Below, piece after piece: positions 1 to 4,543 of a stretch of DNA of 7,115 nucleotides. The translations under genes were made by a program, and so were the position numbers. The stretch's first letter is position 1; the number at the start of each line of letters is the position of its first letter. Below the pieces are notes generated by a model, which was given only the letters and a program-made list of their open reading frames with translations, did no database searches and had not been told where the DNA came from. This DNA comes from JBBPZA01 sp038330095 (GTDB lineage Bacteria > Actinomycetota > Thermoleophilia > Solirubrobacterales > Solirubrobacteraceae), in contig JBBQNQ010000119.1 of the NCBI GenBank assembly GCA_038330095.1, positions 1-7,115 of the forward strand. The letters run 5' to 3'.

Positions 1-1104
1 GGTGCCGTCGCGGCCGCGCACGTGCGCGCTCGCGGGCAAGTCGGTGACGTGGAAGCCCGTCCCGAAGATGATCGTGTCGACCTCGCGCTCCGTGCCGTCG
101 GCGGCGATGACCGAGCGGGGACCCACCCGCGCCATGCCCTCGGTCACGACCTCTACGTTGGTCTGGGAGAGCGCCGGGTAGTAGTCGTTGGAAATCAGGA
201 TGCGCTTGCAGCCGACCGCGTAGTCGGGAGTCACCTTCCGCCGCAGATCGGGGTCGGGCACCTGCGAGCGGATGTGCTGCTGGCCTCGCCCCGCGACGAT
301 CCTGCCCAGCGTGCGGTTGCCCATGAGCATCGGGACGAGCGCCTCGCGACCGGCGTAGATCGCTGCGCGCATGGCGCGCTGGGCGGCCGGCAGCCTGCGG
401 TAGACCCGCCGCTCGAGGGCGGTCACGTCGCGGTCGGGCCGGGGCATGACCCACGGCGGGGTGCGCTGGAAGAGGTGCAGGCTCGAGACCTTGGGCTGGA
501 TCTGGGGGACGAACTGGATGGAGGAGGCGCCCGTGCCGACGACCGCGACGCGCTCGCCGGTGAGGTCGTGGTCGTGGTCCCAGGCGGCCGAGTGGAAGAC
601 CTTGCCCTCGAACTCCTCCAGACCCGGGAGGTGGGGGACGGACGGCTCGCTGAGTCCACCGGTGCCCATCACCAGGAACTGCGCCCGAACCGGGCCCTGG
701 GAGGTCTCGACGGTCCACCGCCGCTCGGTCTCGTCCCACGAGGCATCGAGCACCTCGTGGCCGAAGCACACGCGCTCGGTGACGCCATGCTCGTCGGCGC
801 AGCGCCGAAGGTAGTCCCAGATCTCGGCCTGGCCGGAGAACGTCCGGCTCCAGTCGGGGTTCATCGCGAAGGAGAAGGAGTAGAGGTGCGAGGGAACGTC
901 GCAAGCGCAGCCCGGGTAGGTGTTGTCGCGCCAGGTGCCGCCGACGTCCTGCGCCCGCTCGAGCACGACAAAGTCATCGATCCCGGCCTGAACCAGGCGG
1001 ATCGCCATGCCCAGGCCCGAGAAGCCCGCACCCACGACGACCACCCGCGCCTCGCGGGGCAGCGCGGCGGCCTGGTCGGAGCGTTCGATCGTCGCAGCCT
1101 CCAT
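1..1104 (-). CDS. Flavin-containing Baeyer-Villiger-type monooxygenase (3' end outside window)
   Basis: Class B flavoprotein monooxygenase. The family uses FAD, NADPH and O2 to insert oxygen into ketones or to oxygenate soft nucleophiles. 368 residues are visible, and members are usually about 490-550, so the C-terminus lies beyond base 1. Seen: FAD Rossmann motif GAGFSG at 25-30; GGTWRDNTYPG at 55-65 followed by CACDVPSHLYSFSF, the usual FAD/substrate stretch; the Baeyer-Villiger fingerprint F-x-G-x3-H-x3-W-D, exact at F165, G167, H171, W175 and D176; the NADPH Rossmann motif GTGASS at 190-195; and FGTGF at 347-351. The ATG at 1104 gives an N-terminus about 20 residues ahead of the Rossmann fold, as expected. 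No strong Shine-Dalgarno is seen, and the inverted repeat at 1109-1129 sits immediately upstream. The substrate cannot be read from the sequence. The family is secure; the ketone-versus-N/S-oxygenation choice is less so, though the intact fingerprint favours Baeyer-Villiger activity. Confidence 0.93.
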   Translation of the reverse strand, partial: MEAATIERSDQAAALPREARVVVVGAGFSGLGMAIRLVQAGIDDFVVLERAQDVGGTWRDNTYPGCACDVPSHLYSFSFAMNPDWSRTFSGQAEIWDYLRRCADEHGVTERVCFGHEVLDASWDETERRWTVETSQGPVRAQFLVMGTGGLSEPSVPHLPGLEEFEGKVFHSAAWDHDHDLTGERVAVVGTGASSIQFVPQIQPKVSSLHLFQRTPPWVMPRPDRDVTALERRVYRRLPAAQRAMRAAIYAGREALVPMLMGNRTLGRIVAGRGQQHIRSQVPDPDLRRKVTPDYAVGCKRILISNDYYPALSQTNVEVVTEGMARVGPRSVIAADGTEREVDTIIFGTGFHVTDLPASAHVRGRDGT

Positions 1105-1108
1105 CGTG

Positions 1109-1129
1109 CTATTGAACCTACCTCAATAG
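1109..1129. promoter_or_regulatory. Perfect 7-bp inverted repeat with 7-bp spacer (possible repressor operator)
   Basis: The arms CTATTGA (1109-1115) and TCAATAG (1123-1129) are perfectly complementary around a 7-bp centre. The repeat is AT-rich in a GC-rich region and ends only four bases before the monooxygenase ATG on the minus strand. Its size and symmetry fit a TetR- or MarR-type dimer site, and a bound protein there would block initiation of the monooxygenase. The regulator is not in the window, so the assignment is inference. Confidence 0.5.
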
Positions 1130-1147
1130 TGGCGCGCTCAACCGCTG

Positions 1148-1163
1148 TGTGACCGACGTCACG
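1148..1163. promoter_or_regulatory. CRP/GlxR-like site
   Basis: TGTGAccgacgTCACg matches the CRP-family consensus TGTGA-N6-TCACA at nine of its ten defined positions, and its core GTGAC-N4-GTCAC is a perfect palindrome. It lies between two divergent starts, 25 bp before the SnoaL-like ATG at 1188 and 43 bp before the monooxygenase ATG at 1104, so it could act on either. The centre lacks the TA often preferred by actinobacterial GlxR. A chance match in GC-rich DNA is possible. Confidence 0.4.
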
Positions 1164-1187
1164 CTTCTGAGCGATACTCGGCGGGCG

Positions 1188-1617
1188 ATGTCGCAGGAGA
1201 ACGTGGAGATCGCCCGGCGCGTCTACGTGGCGACGCGAGTCTTGCTGGAGCGAGCGGGGGCCGGAAGTGAGATGAGCGACGTCCGCGAGTATTGGGAGCT
1301 CTTTGACCCCGACGTCGTGATCGTGGAGATCGCCGAGTTCCCGGACGCCGGCACCTACCATGGCTACGAGCGGGCTCCGGCGCTGGCTCCAGGGCTGGCT
1401 CGACGCATTCGAGGAGCTCTCGATCGAGCCCCAGGACTTCCTGCCAGTTGGCGACTACGTCGCGGTTCCGACCCACCAGCGGTTCCGCTCGAAGGTCGGG
1501 GTCGAAGTGGAGCAGGACGTCACCCAGGTGCTTCGCTTCCGTGGTGGCAAGGTGATCTACGGGACCGGCTACCGCGTCAGGTCGAAGGCCCTAGAAGCCG
1601 TGGGGCTGTCGGAGTAG
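1188..1617 (+). pseudogene. SnoaL/NTF2-like polyketide-cyclase-fold protein, frameshifted
   Basis: A small cone-fold protein of the SnoaL-like/NTF2-like superfamily, whose members are often of unknown function. It begins MSQENVEIARRVYVA, a start typical of the many actinobacterial copies, and continues with ELFDPDVVIVEI and FPDAGTYHGYE in the frame of ATG 1188. From about base 1372 the homology jumps one frame: GLRRWLQGWLDAFEEL, IEPQDFLPVGDYVAVP and VLRFRGGKVIYGTGYR, then the ending SKALEAVGLSE at stop 1615-1617. Joining the two frames gives about 142 residues, the usual family length. The break needs one extra base at GAGCGGGCTC (1368-1377); either a surplus C or a surplus G restores the frame. 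No catalytic function can be assigned. It may be a true pseudogene or a one-base assembly error; the otherwise intact domain favours a recent lesion or an error. Confidence 0.8.
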
Positions 1618-1713
1618 CGGCGCATGAGCTCCTCCGCGCGGCGGCCCTGCGCGTCGAAGAGGCGGATGGGCGCTTTCCCGTACCCACGATCTTGATCCAG
1701 TACGACACTGATC

Positions 1714-1741
1714 TTGACATACCCCCAAGGGGTACTAGAAT
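1714..1741 (+). promoter_or_regulatory. Near-consensus sigma70-type promoter of the DUF4396 gene
   Basis: The -35 box TTGACA (1714-1719) matches the consensus exactly. The -10 box TAGAAT (1736-1741) differs from TATAAT at one position. The spacer is 16 bp. The -10 box ends eight bases before the ATG at 1750, so transcription would be expected to start at or just before that A. The stretch between the SnoaL stop (1617) and this promoter shows no convincing gene. Confidence 0.75.
1720..1734. promoter_or_regulatory. CsoR-type palindrome inside the promoter spacer
   Basis: TACCCCCAAGGGGTA is a perfect inverted repeat with 6-bp arms (TACCCC/GGGGTA) around CAA. It fills almost exactly the gap between the -35 and -10 boxes. 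From memory, operators of the CsoR/CstR/RcnR family (copper-, persulfide- or nickel-responsive repressors) are G-tract palindromes of this TACCCC-GGGGTA kind. Binding here would occlude RNA polymerase, with derepression by metal or sulfur species. No csoR gene is present in the window. Confidence 0.6.
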
Positions 1742-1749
1742 CCCTCCCT

Positions 1750-2331
1750 ATGTCGGCCGCCACGTCGCCCTCCCACCATCATTCCCTTCCTACGAAGGGC
1801 CGTGCCCTCGACGGCGTGGCCCTCAGCGCGACCCTGCACTGCCTCACCGGCTGCGCGATCGGCGAGATCCTGGGGATGTTCATCGGGACTGCGGCGGGCT
1901 GGGGAAACTGGTCGACCGTGGCGCTCTCGGTCGCGCTCGCATTCCTCTTCGGCTACGGCCTGACCAGCCTGCCGCTCCTGCGCGCCGGCATGGCCTTCGC
2001 CGCGGTCGTGCCCATCGCTCTCGCGTCCGACACGCTGAGCATCGCGACCATGGAGGTCGTCGACAACGCGATCGTCCTCGCCGTCCCCGGCGCGCTGGAC
2101 GCCGGCCTCTCCTCGCTGCTGTTCTGGGGCAGCCTGGCCTTCTCGCTCGTCGTCGCCGGGGGGTTCGCCTTCCCGGTCAACCGCTGGCTCATCGCCCGCG
2201 GGAAGGGTCACGCCGCAGTCCACGAGACGGGCATCCACGGCGGCCCGCCGACCCGGGTCGTCGCCGCGGTCGCGGTCCTCGCCGGAGTCTTCGGTACCGC
2301 GGTGCTGATCGCCGAGGCGTTCTCGGGCTGA
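1750..2331 (+). CDS. DUF4396 integral membrane protein
   Basis: A 193-residue membrane protein that I recognise as DUF4396; its biochemical role is not established to my knowledge. It has a short His-containing N-tail (HHH at 9-11), then about five hydrophobic segments, roughly 23-48, 55-76, 80-93, 121-142 and 169-189. Family hallmarks seen: LHCLTGCAIGE at 29-39, where H30, C31, C35 and E39 are spaced to line one helix face; FGYGLTSLPL at 67-76; SDTLSIATMEVVDN at 93-106; FPVNRWLIARGKGHA at 141-155. The Cys/His/Met/Asp/Glu residues in the first and middle helices could bind a metal or thiol, but this is inference. The ATG at 1750 is chosen because an upstream in-frame TTG at 1714 is the promoter -35 box itself. 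It is transcribed alone and ends two bases from the convergent gpgS stop. Confidence 0.85.
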   Translation: MSAATSPSHHHSLPTKGRALDGVALSATLHCLTGCAIGEILGMFIGTAAGWGNWSTVALSVALAFLFGYGLTSLPLLRAGMAFAAVVPIALASDTLSIATMEVVDNAIVLAVPGALDAGLSSLLFWGSLAFSLVVAGGFAFPVNRWLIARGKGHAAVHETGIHGGPPTRVVAAVAVLAGVFGTAVLIAEAFSG

Positions 2332-2336
2332 CGTCA
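2329..2336. other. Palindrome shared by two convergent stop codons
   Basis: TGACGTCA is a perfect 8-bp palindrome. Its first three bases are the DUF4396 stop and its last three, on the other strand, are the gpgS stop. The genes are therefore separated by two bases only, with no room for a terminator between them, so their transcripts must overlap. Confidence 0.7.
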
Positions 2337-3209
2337 CCCCGCCGCGACGCGCCGGCCCATCGGTGGGCGCTCGACGGCAGCGCCGGCGGCGGCCGAGGCC
2401 GCCCGGCCGTCGCGGGCCACGCGCTCCATCACCGCGGCCAGAACGGCGTGGGCCATGGGAACGAGGTCGTCGAGCGGCTGGTGGCGGTTCTGGCGCACGT
2501 CGAGGTCGACCTGCGCGAGGGCCTCCAGGCCGACGGCCCGCCAGGCGTCGATGAGCAACGCAACGTCGACGCCGTAACCGGTGACGAAGGGCAGGCGCTC
2601 GAGCAGCTCCCTGCGGGCGGCGACCTCGCCCGCCAGCGGCTGCAGGAAGCCTGCCAGCTCGGGATAGAAGAGATTGAGCAACGGCCGCGCGGTCAGCTCG
2701 GTCACGCGCCCGCCGTCCGCGGGGAGGCTCACCGCGCCGATGCGGAACGGTCGCCGGTAGTGGGCCTTGGCGAAAGCGATCTCCGGCAGGCAGGCGACCG
2801 GGCCGATGAGCCCGCACGCGAAGTGCTCGCCGAAGCTCTCGGAGTCCGCGTCCAGGAAGCAGACGATCTCCCCGCGCGCCGCTGCGAGCCCGCGCCACAT
2901 GGCGTCGCCCTTGCCGAGTACGGGCCCCTGCTCGGGGCACAGGGAGGACTGGTCACGCACCTCGGCGCCGAGGGTGGCCGCTATCGCGCCCGTGCCGTCC
3001 CGCGAGTCGTCGAGCACGATGACCTCGTCGACCACGCCGCGCTCGCGCAGCGGCAGCAGCTGCTCGAGTATCGGACCGACGGTCGCGGCCTCGTTGCGGG
3101 CGGGCAGGCAGATCGAGACCGTCGCGCGACGTTCGGCCGCGACCCGCTGCGCCGGGAACTCGCTGTGATGGAACGAGTTCGCCCGGGACCGGTTCAGCGC
3201 GGAGCTCAC
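2334..3209 (-). CDS. gpgS: Glucosyl-3-phosphoglycerate synthase (GT81 family)
   Basis: Cytosolic GT-A glycosyltransferase that transfers glucose from an NDP-glucose donor to 3-phosphoglycerate. This is the first step to glucosylglycerate (a compatible solute) and to methylglucose lipopolysaccharides. 291 residues from GTG 3209, against about 324 in Mycobacterium. Seen: nucleotide-binding start TVSICLPARNEAATV (30-44); EVIVLDDSRDGT (62-73); GKGDAMWR (99-106) with donor-binding K100; DXD metal motif D120-A-D122; RVTELTARPLLNLFYPELAG (168-187); FLQPLAGE (188-195); TGYGVDVALLID (210-221); and the ending ERPPM near the C-terminus, as in mycobacterial GpgS. GTG 3209 is preferred because an upstream ATG at 3326 would overlap the neighbouring gene and read through a hairpin; no strong ribosome site is visible. 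Odd: Asp215 and Asn241 replace residues recalled as Glu232 and His258 in the M. tuberculosis enzyme. A mannosyl-donor relative cannot be excluded. Confidence 0.88.
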   Translation of the reverse strand: MSSALNRSRANSFHHSEFPAQRVAAERRATVSICLPARNEAATVGPILEQLLPLRERGVVDEVIVLDDSRDGTGAIAATLGAEVRDQSSLCPEQGPVLGKGDAMWRGLAAARGEIVCFLDADSESFGEHFACGLIGPVACLPEIAFAKAHYRRPFRIGAVSLPADGGRVTELTARPLLNLFYPELAGFLQPLAGEVAARRELLERLPFVTGYGVDVALLIDAWRAVGLEALAQVDLDVRQNRHQPLDDLVPMAHAVLAAVMERVARDGRAASAAAGAAVERPPMGRRVAAG

Positions 3210-3236
3210 GTTCGTCCGTGTCAGACCGCGCGCCGA

Positions 3237-3270
3237 GCCGGGTCCGAAGCCTGTAAGCCCCGGACCCGGC
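3237..3270 (-). terminator. Strong hairpin between the coiled-coil operon and gpgS
   Basis: The arms 3237-3246 (GCCGGGTCCG) and 3261-3270 (CGGACCCGGC) form a perfect 10-bp stem with a 14-nt loop. It lies 13 bases past the stop of the 3283-3912 gene and 28 bases before the gpgS start, all on the minus strand. No U-tract follows, as is common for actinobacterial terminators. It could end or attenuate the coiled-coil transcript, or be a 5' leader structure of gpgS. An alternative pairing of CGAGCCGG with CCGGCTCG (ending near 3280) overlaps it. Confidence 0.55.
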
Positions 3271-3282
3271 GGCCGGCTCGCG

Positions 3283-3912
3283 TCAGCCGGTCTCCTTGCG
3301 CTCCGCCTTGGCCTTGCTGGCGGCATCGCGCAGGCGCTTGGCCTCGTCCTTCGCGGTCAGCGCCTTCTCGCGCTCGGCGAGCGCCTCGGCCTCCTGGTCG
3401 AGCGTCTCGAGGCGCGCCTCGCGCTCCTTGTCCTGAGCGGCCTCCTTGGCCCGCGCCTCCGCCTTCTCGCTGGCGGACTTGCGTTGCTGGGTGGCCTTCT
3501 GGGCGCGCGCCCGCTCGCTCTGGCGCTTGCTCTGCGCCTGCTCGCGCCGCTGGCTAGCTCGCCGCGCGGCGGTGCGCTTGCGCTGCTCGGCGGCCTTCTC
3601 GCGCTCGGCGGCGTCCTGCTTGGCCGCCTGGGCGCGCTCCTCTGCTTCCTCGCGCAGGTCAAGCGCGCGCTCGCGCTGGTCGGCGGCGGTCCGCCGGCGC
3701 CCGGCATCGCGCTTGAGCTCGTCATCGGCGAGCACGGTGCCGGCAGCGCCGCGCACGGCGGCGTCGACACGGTCGACCGCGACCTCGGCACCCGAGGCCG
3801 AGCCGTTGCGCGCGCCGAGCCCGACGGCGCGCAGGCCCGTCCTCACCGGCCAGGTCACGAACTTCAGATAGCCGCCGACGGCGGCACGGGAGAAGTCTCT
3901 GATGGGACTCAT
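3283..3912 (-). CDS. Basic long coiled-coil protein, function unknown
   Basis: 209 residues; function not recognised. The first 35 residues hold all the aromatics (F7, Y15, F18, W21) and both prolines (P3, P22), resembling an amphipathic membrane-surface segment. A short region at about 41-65 (AEVAVDRVDAAVRGAAGTVLADDEL) leads into an uninterrupted Ala/Arg/Glu/Lys/Gln helix to the C-terminus with no Pro, Cys or His, so it should be a long coiled coil. Manual counting gives a net charge near +12. The layout recalls mycobacterial proteins misannotated as 'IF2 family translation initiation factor', which share a membrane-like N-terminus and a charged coil; that link is from memory. The ATG at 3912 directly follows the TAG stop of the upstream gene (TAGATG), and a good Shine-Dalgarno, GGAGGT, lies at 3920-3925, so the two are translationally coupled. 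A structural or envelope-stress role is possible, not shown. Confidence 0.82.
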   Translation of the reverse strand: MSPIRDFSRAAVGGYLKFVTWPVRTGLRAVGLGARNGSASGAEVAVDRVDAAVRGAAGTVLADDELKRDAGRRRTAADQRERALDLREEAEERAQAAKQDAAEREKAAEQRKRTAARRASQRREQAQSKRQSERARAQKATQQRKSASEKAEARAKEAAQDKEREARLETLDQEAEALAEREKALTAKDEAKRLRDAASKAKAERKETG

Positions 3913-4419
3913 CTACTTGACCTCCGGATCGACGGCATCCGCGCGGGTCTCCGCCCGGCGCGCCTCCTGCTCCAGGTCGGCGGCTTGCTCAGACGCCTGA
4001 ACCCGCTCTGCCTTCGCCACGCGCTCCTGCTCGCGCGCCCGCTTCTCCTCGGCCTGGCGATCCTTCTCGGCGCGCTGGGCCTCCAGGCGAGCCTGGACGT
4101 CTGCCCCCTGCTCGGCCTCGAGGCGGTCGCGCTCGATGGCCGCCTCGCGCTCCTTGGCGGAGACCTCCGCCTCCAGGCGCCGGCGCTCGACGTCGTTCTC
4201 GGCCTTGCGGTTCTCAAGCTCGGCCTCGGCCTCGCGCTGCTCGGCCTCGCGGGCCTCGCGCCGCGCGTCGACCTCCGCCTCGGACTGGGCCTGCTGCAGC
4301 CGGCCCTCTCTAGCGAGGTCGTCGTTGCCCGTGAGCGAGCCGGCCGCTTCCTTGGCCTTGCCGGCGACCTTGCCGAGCACTCCTCCGGTCGTGTCTTCGG
4401 TTGTGTCGGGGTTCGTCAC
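3913..4419 (-). CDS. Acidic coiled-coil protein with CsbD-like N-terminus
   Basis: 168 residues. The start GKVAGKAKEAAGSLTGNDDL followed by AREGRLQQA (about residues 16-44) resembles the CsbD family, small stress proteins named for sigmaB control in Bacillus, whose biochemical role is unknown. The remainder is a highly charged helix of Glu/Ala/Arg/Gln repeats, with prolines only near each end (P4, P165). The protein has no Cys, His, Phe, Tyr or Trp. Manual counting gives about 45 acidic and 32 basic residues, a net near -13, opposite to its neighbour. The GTG at 4419 is chosen because GAGAGG (4426-4431) sits six bases upstream and the CsbD-like part begins just after it; longer in-frame extensions would overlap the promoter. 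Its stop abuts the ATG of the next gene. A stress-induced cytoplasmic or membrane-associated scaffold is the best guess, held with low certainty. Confidence 0.82.
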   Translation of the reverse strand: MTNPDTTEDTTGGVLGKVAGKAKEAAGSLTGNDDLAREGRLQQAQSEAEVDARREAREAEQREAEAELENRKAENDVERRRLEAEVSAKEREAAIERDRLEAEQGADVQARLEAQRAEKDRQAEEKRAREQERVAKAERVQASEQAADLEQEARRAETRADAVDPEVK

Positions 4420-4452
4420 ATGAATCCTCTCGGTTGATACAGCACGCGCCCC

Positions 4453-4477
4453 GTACCCGGCTGGGCGGCGGTCAAGC
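4453..4477 (-). promoter_or_regulatory. SigmaB/sigmaF-like promoter of the coiled-coil operon
   Basis: On the minus strand GCTT (4474-4477), a 15-bp gap and GGGTAC (4453-4458) fit the recalled actinobacterial stress-sigma pattern GNNT-N14-16-GGGTAC/T. The implied start of transcription, about 4446, leaves a leader of some 27 nt with the GAGAGG ribosome site in place. CsbD-type genes are classically under this control. A TTGACC at 4470-4475 overlaps the -35 region but has no well-spaced sigma70 -10 box. Confidence 0.5.
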
Positions 4478-4525
4478 GGTAAAAGCACGCCGGGCCGGCG
4501 CGTGACGGATACTCCCCGCGACACC

Positions 4526-4534
4526 GAGGAGGAG
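4526..4534 (+). promoter_or_regulatory. Ribosome binding site deciding the acyl-CoA ligase start
   Basis: GAGGAGGAG ends nine bases before ATG 4544. It places the true start there rather than at an in-frame GTG at 4502, whose added residues (TDTPRDTEEE) would simply translate this site. Upstream, GCCGG-G-CCGGC at 4489-4499 is a small palindrome of unknown meaning. I see no clear promoter for the ligase. Confidence 0.8.
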
Positions 4535-4543
4535 ACACCGAAG

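Noticed and set aside
22..1152. Plus-strand open frame opposite the monooxygenase
   Set aside because: The minus strand encodes an unmistakable flavoprotein with all its motifs; this frame has none and is its mirror.
1569..1763. Minus-strand 64-codon open frame (contains RLFDAQGRRAEELMRRYSDS)
   Set aside because: The middle looks protein-like, but its N-terminal codons read through the DUF4396 promoter and the CsoR-like palindrome, there is no ribosome site, and it overlaps the SnoaL end. At most it is a gene remnant.
3210..3326. N-terminal extension of gpgS to an ATG at 3326
   Set aside because: It would overlap the end of the neighbouring coiled-coil gene and translate through the 10-bp hairpin. 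The added Pro/Arg/Gly-rich residues match nothing in GpgS.
1149..3557. Very long plus-strand open frame continuing from the SnoaL-like start
   Set aside because: Only its first 60 or so codons carry homology. The rest overlaps the DUF4396 gene in another frame and runs antisense to gpgS and the coiled-coil gene, giving Arg/Gly/Pro-rich nonsense. It is open because the DNA is GC-rich and because of the frameshift.
3283..4419. DNA repeats or a tandem array, suspected from the repetitive look of the sequence
   Set aside because: The repetitiveness comes from Ala/Glu/Arg/Lys codons of coiled coils. No exact unit recurs at regular spacing and there are no CRISPR-type spacers.
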